NCBI GenBank assembly: GCA_932294295.1
Contig: OW028576.1
Coordinates: 49,680,199 to 49,744,198 of the forward strand
DNA: 64,000 nt
Reading direction: 5' to 3'
From: Alitta virens
Taxonomy: Eukaryota > Annelida > Polychaeta > Phyllodocida > Nereididae
Below, one piece after another: positions 49,140-59,991 of the stretch (its first letter is position 1; every line of letters begins with the position of its first letter). The notes below the pieces were generated by a model. That model was not told the origin of the DNA and did not search any database. It saw only the letters and a list, made by a program, of their open reading frames with translations. A program made the translations under genes and the position numbers.

Positions 49140-49959
49140 CTAAACTGGCCTTGAACTTAGTGAACTATTCTTATTATTGGCTTCAATGACAGAGCTGTGC
49201 ATGGTGTTAAGAATATCTGACATTTGCTGCTTTGCCAAACTGGATGTTGCATAAGAATTTAAACTTTCAATATTTTTATGGCCTGAAAGTTGGGCTACAT
49301 CATTTGGATACCTGCGTGGATAAGAGTGGAGCACATGGTTTTTCACACTGTGATTTGTGAATTTACCCACCAGCTGAGTTTTTGGTCAATTCGTTTCATC
49401 ATGGTCGACAATTTATCGACACCCAGTGGCATACTTTTGAACAATGGAGTACCCGAGGACTTTTTGTTGTGATTAACTGTTAGAAAGGTGGGAAATTCTG
49501 GGGACATCATACTTACTGGATGTTTCTTGGCAAAAAGCTTCAATGCTTTGACAGGATTTATCATCATTCAATGCGAAAACTTTGGGCGAAAACTGACATA
49601 GGTGAGTACTTGTGCCATTACGTGTCTTAGTAACTCGCTCTTTGAAACTTAGGTGTTTATCATTCCCATTTTCAATAAAAATAATGTCACCCCAGAGAAG
49701 CTGTCTTGCCTCCTGACAAACCCAAACCCTTTAGTTGTGCTGTACCAAACAAAATTCTGCAGCTGTTCTCTATTTCAAATCCGAAATTGCCTGTCATCCA
49801 TAGTTTATTTTCTTCATCTGGACCCAGAGCTGAAGCAGTGTTAGGCTTGTTGCCTTTTCCTTCCTTCTTTAATTCTTTCTTCTTGCTTGAGAGCACTTGG
49901 TGAGTCAGTTTGAATTTGGGATCTTTCCCAATATCGTAACTGTAGCCCAGTTGTTCAAG
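49140..49959 (-). pseudogene. Crypton-like tyrosine recombinase relic
   Basis: Minus-strand pieces in order: LEQLGYSYDIGKDPKF with KKKELKKEGKGNKPNTA (49959-49830), LWMTGNFGFE, LWGDIIFIENGNDKHLSFKE with RVTKTRNGTSTHL (49695-49600), NPVKALKLFAKKHPVSMM with FLTVNHNKKSSGTPLFKSMP (49560-49440), then NHSVKNHVLHSYPRRYPND and AQLSGHKNIESLNSYATS (49360-49245). This is the domain seen in Crypton elements and in the ZMYM/QRICH1/KCTD1-type proteins derived from them. There are frameshifts near 49555 and 49365. The segment that holds the first catalytic Arg is missing, and the H-x-x-R box reads HSVK. Only the SGHKN His and the NSY Tyr remain, so it cannot be catalytically active. Confidence 0.8.
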
Positions 49960-49969
49960 TTTTTATTGA

Positions 49970-50304
49970 CAGCAAAATATCAAATTGATGCATGTGTCAG
50001 TATGACAAAATAATAAATGGCAAACAAATAGATAATAGAAATAAATGGATCAACAGCTAAAATAATTAAATAAGTAGTGCTATATTATGGCTAATAGTAA
50101 TCAGCATTACATAGTCTGTTCAAGACTTCTAAGGCACCCGGAACTAAGCAAATTGGTAATAATAGTGTAAAAAGCATCAACAAATAATTGTAGCATAATT
50201 CAGGTACAATGACAATAGTAAAGAACTAAGCATAATGTACCGCCAACCGCTCAGATCCAGGAGACATTTAAATTACGATATATGTAGCAATTATATTTTA
50301 CTGT
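49970..50304. other. AT-rich spacer
   Basis: No gene or repeat that I can support. Confidence 0.5.
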
Positions 50305-50967
50305 CTAAAGGGGGTTTCACACATAGCCGGATCAGACGCCGGAGCGTCCCGGAGTAACATTTTATTACCTCCGGGGGGTTCCGGGATCAAAGAGCTGTTA
50401 AATGTCAACAAAAAATAAATGTTTGGCGATGTGTACACGATGTCAATACGGTCTCAACAAGGAGCAACACGGAGCTAACACGACTGTCCCGTTTAGAGTG
50501 CGGAGTGAACCGGATTTTCACGGTGCCTTTGCGGATATCACCGGTCTTTACACCGTGTTCATTCGTGTGGAACTGTGTTGCTCCTTGTACTCTCCGGCAT
50601 TAATGGCGGCGAAATATTCATGCCCGGTTGACGCCGGATGTAGCCGGAGATATGCCAGAGTCAATACGGAGATTCCCGGAGATCGGCGGAGTATATTGGG
50701 AGTCTATACGGATCTACACAGATCTACACGGATCTACATGGATTAAATTACTCCGGGAACTCCGGCATAAAAAATTAAACATGTTAATTTTTTCCCGGAG
50801 TCCCAAGGTGGTCCCGGAGCGCCCCGGACAATGACGGACAATGCCGGACTATCCCGGACATGAACACGATGTCTACACGGCTTTCCCCGGAGTATGCGGG
50901 AGTATTCCGGAGTTGTCCTCCGGGACGCTCCGGCGTCTGATCCGGCTATGTGTGAAACCCCCTTTAG
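50305..50967. mobile_element. 663-bp GC-rich MITE with perfect ~50-bp terminal inverted repeats
   Basis: The left end ctaaagggggtttcacacat, agccggatcagacgccggag, cgtcccggag is repeated without mismatch, inverted, at the right end (to 50967). A TA (or CTA/TAG) at each edge may be the target-site duplication. The interior is unusually GC- and CpG-rich for this window, with many short ccggag/ctccgg motifs but no transposase. Open frames at 50402-50834 have no domain. Perfect termini point to a recent insertion. Confidence 0.92.
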
Positions 50968-52964
50968 TATAATGCTAACTGAAGGAATTTACCAAGGGCA
51001 ACGTTTAGGTCAATGTTCTTAGTTGTTATTATTTGTGAGAATTGCTTAGTTGGATCGAGAATAATAAAGGCCCTCGACACATTTACAATAAGTTTAAATA
51101 GGTATCATTCTTTTTTTACACCTCGTTATACAATGAAATTCATCTTTTAATTGGCTCAGATTGCATTTTTTGGTTTGGCATACTATCATTTATCTCAGTG
51201 AGCATTAGTATGAGCCTTTAAGAACCAGGATAAAATCGATTGTTTAAGCTGGAATTGTCAAAATCCGTATCTAGAGTTTCTGTGACTTGATAAAGCCTTG
51301 TAACTTAGTCTGAGTTTCAAACGTCTGACAGGAAAGTAGAGTGCCTTAAGCAGATGATCAGGCAGTTGATCGGTTGCAAGTGTCTGTGGAGTTGTAACAG
51401 TGTGTTTTATCTGTATCATTATCTGTATTATTTATAAATATTTTTGGAATATATTATGAGATTTTGACAACTCTAATATTAACACTGAGTGAGATGTTCT
51501 TGACTATTGCCTCAACTCACATGCAGAGTAGGACATCGCAAAGATTTATGAAATCGATTGGGATTTAGTCAAAAGAACAGTTAACGGAATCTCACCCCAA
51601 AATGTGCCTCACTTTGCCTAATAAAATGACCAACTCTTAAAACGAAGATTGAAGGATCATCAAATAGCAATATTATATTCAAGACCACATCACTATTAAG
51701 ACCACCTCGCAAATAACAGGGCCAATAAGTAACTGCACAGCCATTACTTTGCTCTTACATTGTTACTTAGCTTGTCATAACAATCATGTGTCAGGATTAT
51801 AATTTCTTTATTTTTCCAGGTTAACAGTAGCCTATTCCCTGCCAGTTAAGTTCGAAAATGTTATTTCTGACCGTCATTTATCCGTATGGCCAGGATCATA
51901 AATTTAACAATGGTGTTGTTATATTCAGTCAATGATTATGATTATTTTTTATATTATATTATGTATTCTTGGTACTGTTATGCAAGTTATGTTTAATTGG
52001 AGAGTGACCTCCCTGTGCAAACATTAGCTGAGAGTGCCTCACTATTTCCATTATGCCAATGGCCCAATTCCATGCTGAGTTGATCTCCCTTATAGGGGCA
52101 GGCTAGACCTGATTATTAATATAAACGGATCATGATGAACATGAATATATACTTCCTGTATTCAGACATTGTTCTTGTAAGTACATCTTTATGTTATTCA
52201 CAATTAAAAAAGCCATGTCACATGAGTGTAAAGCATTTATAATGCATTTAGGTGTAGTCAGGTATATATGTTATTCATCCTATAATTAATATTTTATTGG
52301 ATGTTCATTCATGTCTATTTTCTATTGCTATTCTAGAATGTTTATTTGTTTTAGATTTACCACACTGACCCTTAATGTTTTTCATGTGTGCCTAAAATAA
52401 AGATTGAGCAACATTTTATGCATTGACATTTGTCACAGGGGTCTTAATGCATAACATCACAATGGGGCAAATCGCCAAAATGACTGAAAGATGCCTTGTC
52501 AGTCACTCATAGGTCAAAATTAGACATTAAGACTATTAAGGGGGGGGGGGGGCACCAGTGCATGAAGCTATTATAGAGCCAGTTCTATACATACCTGTCA
52601 ATAAATGTGCATCATGATAAATGTCAATTGAATGACCTGTCAGTGGAGCAAAGCTGACATATCTCCACTAAGTGAAAAACCCTGGTCTTAATCATGATTT
52701 TTTTTACAGGACCACTGCAATTGCTTGTCACTTATAGGTCAATTTCAATTATACAGTAGTGCAGGGTGTCGGTAATACTGTTACCATGTCAATCATACCC
52801 TCCAATAATGAATATTAGTTTAAACGATTGCACTCCCATAGAAATGACCCCTAGTGGAGAATATAGTCAAGGATTAGTTCTACTTTTTCCCACTGGGTGA
52901 CCACACTTTTACCCAATGCAATGTAATGCAAATGTAAATGTAGTTTATAGTATATTATCACTCA
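50968..52964. other. Intergenic stretch
   Basis: No supported gene. There is a poly(G) run at about 52541-52552. The segment near 51685-51715 (gaccacatcactattaagac, cacctcgc) is an inverted relative of the 16.9-kb minisatellite unit. Confidence 0.5.
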
Positions 52965-53225
52965 ACGTAATCTCCACCAACTTCACAAGTACATCTTATT
53001 GGCAGGCCAACCCAGAGTCTTTCTCAACTCCATGGGGAGTATTCAGCCTTTAGCATTGGGTTACACCAGTGCCATATCACCGTGGGTGCCTAATGCCAAG
53101 TATTAATTGTACCTGGGTGGGGTGAGACAATGGTTGAATAGGGTCTGCCCAACTCCTAATTGAGGGTTCAAACCCACTACCTTGCAGATAGCAGGCAGAT
53201 ACCTTAACACTAGATCACAGTATCT
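52965..53225 (-). repeat. tRNA-derived SINE (minus strand)
   Basis: On the minus strand a tRNA-like head (tagtgttaaggtatctgcct, box B gtgggtttgaaccct at about 53181-53167) is followed by ~200 bp of body. It is a different family from the 3.6- and 14.3-kb SINEs. Confidence 0.6.
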
Positions 53226-53494
53226 CATGTATAGATGTATCTGCATCTCAAATTTAAATCCTCAAGGCCCACCTCAATTGTTTATGGAAAGGTCAGGGAT
53301 ACACCCACCCACCTGCAAAGGAAACAGCTTGATACCATCAGCCCATTTTCAACGAAAAAGTACCCAATTCACAAACTGTGATTAAACTATCGCAAACTAA
53401 TAACAATAATAAAAAAATGTACTCATACAAAAGGCACACATAAATATGTATTTCCAATATGTATACAATATTTACAAGAGTAAATTACAAGCAC

Positions 53495-53605
53495 CAATAA
53501 TAAGGAAGTTAATGGGGCATTTATTAGTCATCTGGCAGCCATTTTGTATTTGGCCCATAAAAATATTTCCCTAAGAGTGCCAAAGTGGCACCCACCTGCA
53601 AGTTG
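53495..53605. repeat. Diverged fragment of the 34.9-41.6 kb array unit
   Basis: The text accaataataaggaagttaa, ggggcatttattagtc, ccattttgtatttgg and gagtgccaaagtggcac matches array positions such as 40143-40240 at clearly lower identity. So the unit belongs to a dispersed family that was later amplified in tandem. Confidence 0.8.
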
Positions 53606-54756
53606 CCTTACTAGAGTTAAGCCACTTCAGATGCTTATATATATATTTTTTTGCCCCCTAGTATTTTGCAGTTATATATTTGAAGGATAGCTACCCCTCA
53701 CACTACCATGAAGCCTGTGATCAAAATGAATAAATGTACAATGTAATTATTTTACAAAATACATTGTACCTAGGTTAAGTAATGTGTTCAGCAATGTACC
53801 CACTGTGACAACTACCATTAAAGTGAGAGCAGATTTCGCAAAGCACCTTTCTCTGTCTAAAACTTCAGCAGAAAATGTCTGAAATAGTGTAGTGACACTT
53901 TTTGGGGTCTTATAGCAATAAATAGGTAGGAACTATGTATCTGAAAGTAAATAAAACTGATAAAAGTCAATTATTTTAAACTATCATGCCTACAGAGAGG
54001 AGCATTTTACAATGCTTTCACTTTTTTAACTTGATTTTGGCATTAACACTTCATTATGAGTTCTTTCAAAATAATTGGAAGTCTGAAAATGGGTTGTTTT
54101 CCCACAATTCAAAGGGAGATCCAGAAATTTCTAGAAAACAGGTTGGGGTTGTGTAAAGATTTGTTTTTAAAAAGGGGTCGCATGAAGAAATACTGAAAAA
54201 AGAACATGCAAAGTACACAGTTCAAAATAAGGTGTCCAGTTTACATTAGTGTTTGTCATAAGTCGCATTAAAACTGCATTAAAGATTGAGAAGCTATAAG
54301 GTGTCCGTGTGACAATGCCTAAATTGATAATTAGGTGTCTCAACTTAGATTTGGCTCAGATTGTGGACACAAACTTGTGAATTTTTTCTAAAATTACATG
54401 CACTGAAGAAAAAAACAAGTGTCCCTAAATTGCAGAGTGTACCAAGATTCCTTCCCAAATATGCTTGAGTTTCAGGATTGCATCATTCTATACATCTTTA
54501 ATTAAAATTCTGAAATACAGTCTCTTTTTATGCACAGACAAAATATTCACTGTGAAGTGCGAAAATCACTTAGCAGGGCAACAAAGATAGGTATGTAAAC
54601 TACACATAGTTGCATTTTTTTAAAGATATATTTTTAGCTTAAACCACAGGCTTTTGCCAACATATATGACATTGCTCAGTGATGACAGCACTTATACTTT
54701 AACTAATACCAAGGCTACTGACTGCCTTAATTGGCTTCTCATCTCAAGAGCCCCCT
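53606..54756. other. Intergenic stretch left of the LINE
   Basis: No supported gene. 54650-54740 shares inverted similarity with 57345-57445 (common core accaaggctactgac). Confidence 0.45.
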
Positions 54757-56960
54757 ATGTCATTTGCAACTGCCAATCAGAATGTAGCTGAATACATTAG
54801 GAAATGCCCTGAGCTTGATGGCAATTATTTTGCTAGTTTAGTCAGACTTAAATACAAACAAATTTGCTTAATAGCATATAAAGTTTGGAGGAAAGCTTTT
54901 AGTCACTGTCGTTACAAAATTATTCAATAGGTGTCTCCAACATGGCTTCTTTCCCCAAGTGTTTAAGTATGGGCTACTTGTACCTATTCCTAAAGGGGAC
55001 AAAAATGATCTATCTGTAATGGGAAATTATCGGGGAATAACACTGTTATCTGCATTAGGAAAAATATTTGAAAAAGTAGTAAAACAAAAAGTTGAAGAGT
55101 ATTTTAAGATCAAATGTATAGAAATCCCATGTTACATGCAAGGAGCTGGGAAAAAGCATATATCTAGCCTGCATACAAACTTTTTAGTGAGAGAAACAAT
55201 CAATAGTGCAAAAAATCAAAATAAATTGGTACACTTAGCCTGCTTAGATATAGAAAAGGCTTTCGATAAAGTTTGGCAAAATGGATTATTGTTCAAGATG
55301 TCAAAGAAAGGATTACATCCAGTGTTATTAAAAATTCTCAAAGAATCTTTTATAAATTTTAAATTGTCAGTTCAAATAAGCCAATATAATTCAAGAAAAT
55401 TTGATGTTCAACAGGGTGTCCATCAAGGAGGGCCCTTGTCAGGGATGTTGTTTCAATTTTTCCTTGATGAGCTATTAATGGAGCTACAGTGTTGTAAATT
55501 TGGTATTCAAATGTTCAATGAAATAATAGCATGTCCAACATTTGCAGATGACGTTGCAATATTATCAGAAACAAGAAATGGTTTACAACAAATGGTTGAT
55601 ATGGCTTATGAGTATAGTTGTAAATGGAAGTTTAAGTTCAATCCCAAGAAATGTATCACTATGACCTTCGGTAAATATGATAATATACAGCAGATTAAAA
55701 TGGGAAATGATTCATTAGATCAAGTAGAACGCACCAACTATCTTGGTACCCCACTATATTTAAATGTTAAACATGAAAGGTTGGAAATTGAAAAGAAAAT
55801 TGAAAAGGCCTATCAGAAGGTGTGGTTAATAAAGGCTATTGGTACAGCAAGAATAAATATCAACCCATTAACATTCAGTAAAGCTTATTGGGCATGTGTC
55901 GTTACAAAATTATGCTATGGTCTGTTTATGTTAAATTTGAGCAAAAGTAACTTACAAAAACTTGATGACTTTCATGCGAATGTAGCTAAAAATATTCAAG
56001 GATTGAATTCTAATACACCAGCAGTGGCAGCATTGGCCGGCTTAAAGTGGCCAAGATTATCCTCATATATCACAAAAGAATTATTATTATTTATAGGTCA
56101 CACAGTAAAGTATAATTATATTTACAAGAACATTATATTGAGTATGTATTTTGATCAGAAAAACAAGAGAAATAAGAGGACTTCAATTGTACATACCTTT
56201 ATTGAATATGGATTGAAATTATATGTACTTGATAAATTTGATAAATATTTGTATGAATGTTGTTTTGAGTTATCTGAATGGAAAAAACTGGTGAAAGAGC
56301 AGATAAAGAAAAAAGAAAATGCAGAATGGCAGGCTACAATTATAATGTATAAAAGTTTGAAAACATTCACTATAGTTGGAATAAATTTTGATTCAGGTTT
56401 TATATACTGGAAAATTGCAAGAAAGAAACCAATGTATTTATACAAAATTAAAGTAATGTTAAAAGCCTTGATTACAAATAATGGAAAATGTGGGTTTTTA
56501 TGTAAATGTGGAGATGAAAATATCGGGTCCTTAGAACATATCCTTTTTAAATGTGTAAATATGCAAAATAGTAGAACTTTGAAATTGAATGATGTTTTAA
56601 AAGAAATGCCTTCAGCTATGAAAAATGAATTTGTCAATATGAATGATGTACAGAAACTTGGTTTTATTTATTCATGTTGTAATGGTGGAAACGTAGATGA
56701 AAGGATGAGTATCATTGTTAAGATAATAGATTTTACATATTTAATTATTAAATCATACTACGAGTCTATATAAAACTACTGCCTATTACAGTAAAGCAGA
56801 AAGTGTCATATATGTGTTCATATAAATATAAATCATACATTTTTATCATTATTTAATTAATTTTAACAATGTGTAATCCTGTAACTGTCTAATTCTGACA
56901 TCTAACTGTTGTATTATTGTATGTCTTCAAATTGGAGGTTAATAAAGATATATATATATA
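54757..56960 (+). mobile_element. 5'-truncated non-LTR retrotransposon (LINE)
   Basis: The element carries the long reverse-transcriptase frame annotated below, a short 3' untranslated region and a terminal aataaag plus (at)n tail at about 56941-56958. The apurinic endonuclease and ORF1 are absent. A 57-codon open stretch at 54757-54930 (MSFATANQNVAEYIRKCPEL, then LVRLKYKQICLIAYKVWRK) precedes it in another frame and may be 5' coding sequence of the element or unrelated. The junction is not resolved. Confidence 0.85.
54875..56773 (+). CDS. LINE reverse transcriptase (intact 3' two-thirds)
   Basis: The frame is open from 54875 and runs about 630 codons. Non-LTR reverse-transcriptase blocks appear in order: VPIPKGDKN, NYRGITLLSALGKIFE, LACLDIEKAFDKVWQ (first catalytic Asp), QQGVHQGGPLSGMLFQFFL, CPTFADDVAIL (FADD catalytic pair), KFNPKKC and NYLGTPLYLN. 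The C-terminus has a zinc-knuckle-like C-x-C-x8-H-x4-C (CKCGDENIGSLEHILFKC), as in I/Jockey-group LINEs. No stop or frameshift interrupts it, so the copy is young, but without endonuclease and promoter it cannot move on its own. The clade is not certain. The 160-codon minus frame at 56155-56637 is its shadow. Confidence 0.93.
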   Translation, partial: HIKFGGKLLVTVVTKLFNRCLQHGFFPQVFKYGLLVPIPKGDKNDLSVMGNYRGITLLSALGKIFEKVVKQKVEEYFKIKCIEIPCYMQGAGKKHISSLHTNFLVRETINSAKNQNKLVHLACLDIEKAFDKVWQNGLLFKMSKKGLHPVLLKILKESFINFKLSVQISQYNSRKFDVQQGVHQGGPLSGMLFQFFLDELLMELQCCKFGIQMFNEIIACPTFADDVAILSETRNGLQQMVDMAYEYSCKWKFKFNPKKCITMTFGKYDNIQQIKMGNDSLDQVERTNYLGTPLYLNVKHERLEIEKKIEKAYQKVWLIKAIGTARININPLTFSKAYWACVVTKLCYGLFMLNLSKSNLQKLDDFHANVAKNIQGLNSNTPAVAALAGLKWPRLSSYITKELLLFIGHTVKYNYIYKNIILSMYFDQKNKRNKRTSIVHTFIEYGLKLYVLDKFDKYLYECCFELSEWKKLVKEQIKKKENAEWQATIIMYKSLKTFTIVGINFDSGFIYWKIARKKPMYLYKIKVMLKALITNNGKCGFLCKCGDENIGSLEHILFKCVNMQNSRTLKLNDVLKEMPSAMKNEFVNMNDVQKLGFIYSCCNGGNVDERMSIIVKIIDFTYLIIKSYYESI

Positions 56961-59900
56961 GGCTGGCTTATGGCATTGAATGTCTAACAGTGAAATTGCA
57001 TATCAATTAGTTTTGTTTGCATTGATTACACTCAATTCTTAAACAAAGATTACTCAGTTAGGTCACTTCATTGGCTTTAAGCTGACAGCAGACTGTGCTT
57101 GAGAGATATTGACCAATCAGGAAGCACCATCATGTGTTTAGATGGTGAAATATGCAAATCTGGCATTAGAGATGAGAATTGAACATTTCCCAGCATACAG
57201 GCAAGGAATTCCTTTTATATAAGTGGTAAATACCCATAAATAATTGAAGTAATCATTTAGAATAAGAAGGAAAATTATTTTTGTGTATAATATAGCCATT
57301 TTTTATGTGTAATATGATATTATTGACTGAAACTAGCCCCATCATTGAAGGCAGTTACACAGGGGGAGTAAAAGCTGTTCTTGACAAAGTCAGTAGCCTT
57401 GGTCTTATAGTATACTAACTTGCTAAGGGCTGTCATGATGGCAAACGCTTGTGCTTAAACTGTACGCTTGTATTTTCGAGATTCAAGGTCTATTTGACAC
57501 TGACTATATTAACTAAAACGGATAAGGATATAGGCCTACATGTAAATGAAACAAACTATGAATCAATTGTTTCTTCATTAACTGTCTCATAAACTTATTG
57601 CACAATGTTTCAGCAATATTATATGAAACACTGCTGCAACCATTAATGAAATAGGACTAAAATCAAAGCAATTGTCACAGTCAATCATTATTGAATACAA
57701 TACATAAAATGAAACCACTCCAACAAGCTTACAGTTACGTGTCATTTTACATCGTTCATATCCAATTAGACATATAAATAGCAATGATTATTGTACACCC
57801 AGCTCTGTGAGTGTTCAACATGCTCTAACCAGGATATCAATGTAGGATGACAGACTATATATTATCATTTCTGGAGCAGGACATGAGCACAATAATATTT
57901 TCATAAGCTACTTGCATGCTTTGTCATGTTGACGTATCTCAGCCATGTTATATGAAATAAGGCAAAAAAAAAAAAGACAAAAAAGCATAAAAGCTTTCCC
58001 TTAGTTTAGAGATATTGACAGTTACAAAGCTTTAATTGAACAGATTAAGTCTTCAATGATTGTGTAATTGTGTGTTTTGAGTCACCCCACCTTGAAAATA
58101 TGCTGCTGTACCATTAATTACACTGAAGCCGTAAAAATGTCATGTAGTACTAGAGCAGATTACCCAAACATATCTGCAACATTGCTGAGATATTTTCGTT
58201 ATGTTTTAACAACGTCCCTGCAACATTTTATATGATTTATAAGCTGTAAGTATATATGTGTGCACATTATCTAATTTACCAGATATATAATATATATGCA
58301 TATATTATTTTTAGACATTTTGACCCTCTTTTCAAAACATGAGGTAGAGGCATACATCAAACTAGGCCCGATATATCAGGATGAAACAATTTATGATATC
58401 ATGTTAAATCCTGTATATCCTATTTGAAAACATGTCAACCATTTAAAGTTTGATTGCATAAAATTACACAACCAGGATAAAAACAGATTGGTTTCCCTAG
58501 TGAATCATGTGCACTGAGTATTAATTACCATATTATATAATTGTAAAATAATCAGTTGGGAACTTTATGAGAAATATAGATTTTAAATTTTTGATTTATC
58601 ACACCTTGGTTTTTTACATATAGCACATCATATCTCCTATGCTACTAGAGATCAGAATGCTTAATCTTATCATGAACCTTTGTTAACAACCCCTTTGATA
58701 TTTCTATATAGTATTTTGATGTACAAGTATGCTTTAAACTTATTTTGTTTATAAATGCATCATATCTTTGATTCCAGTCTTTACTATGATGTTATTTTGA
58801 ATTTGTTTGCCATTGGCATGCATTGAACTGAATGGCGGCACAATGGAGGGGATTTATATAGCCTAGATAACTGATATCCTTTGGCTGTTTGATACAGAGT
58901 AAGAGAATGGCCATTTAATTGTTCTTCAACTTCACTCTGAGAACTGAGTGATGGGACTTAACATGTTTTTGCATGAACTCTTAGACATGGTATGTCATAA
59001 ATATTGTTCATGGCAATGACGATATAAGCAATTTGCAGGTTTTGTAAAAAAATCTTAACAGGTACTGCTGTAAGACTCAGCAAGATTGGGGCCGAAGTGT
59101 GCCTGTATAGCAGAACAAATAGCAACACATTTTCACTGGCATAAAAATAATGGTTAGGTCTCATGTTGGATATATAAACAAACCTAATAACTGAATACAC
59201 AGAAGCTTGTTAATTCATTCTTGTAAAATGTTACACCACAATATTTTATATATAATGTGTAGACACTCCAGTCAGTCATGAAGTTCATGGAGTAGTATCA
59301 GGAAACTCACAATTTAATTTATTTACAGTTGTTAACTTGTTATGAAAGAAACTGAAGGGGTGAGACTGACCATAGGTGATGGACTGTTAGGATCAGTAAA
59401 TAGTAATTAGTAGTTGCTGACTAAAACATTATTAACTACATCATGCAGTATTATTTAAGAGGTGACTTGGTACCAAACTGCTTTGTCACTTCCAATGATT
59501 TTCTGAAATGGTGTGTATATTAATGTGAATTAAAACAGTTTTAGGTTCTTCATATTAGGGACAGGGACGACGAAACCCATTAAATATGATGCCAACAGCA
59601 AAGTTGATCATTATTATGCACTTCAAGGTTTCAGGAGCTTAGCATATTTTAAACCATGCTTTTCAGAAATATATCACAGTTCTCAAAACAACAAGGGGCT
59701 ATTGGACAGTTTTTTCAGTTGGCCTGCTGTCATTCCAAACTGACAAACTACTTTCAACAGCTATTGCAATGGCAGTATATCAATCATGTAGACCAAACTC
59801 CTACATTGTGCCATCATTCAAGCTAGTGCATATCACTAACAAATAAATTCAAAATTGCATAATAGTTAAGACTGAAATTAAAGCCATGATGCATTTATAA

Positions 59901-59989
59901 AAAAAGTACACAAGTTACTATTTTGCAACACCCTGCTAGACTTAACACATATCTATTTTTAAGTTTTGAAGCGTACTTGTCATGATGTT
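56961..59989. other. Intergenic stretch right of the LINE
   Basis: Begins with ggctggcttatgg, a segment also found in the older element at 18268. Contains the inverted partner (57345-57445) of 54650-54740 and a (tatata) patch near 58285. No supported gene. Confidence 0.5.
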
Positions 59990-59991
59990 AT

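Noticed and set aside
50402..50834. 114- and 68-codon plus frames
   Set aside because: They lie inside the GC-rich MITE, where stops are rare by composition; no domain.
56155..56637. 160-codon minus-strand frame
   Set aside because: Shadow of the intact LINE reverse-transcriptase frame on plus.
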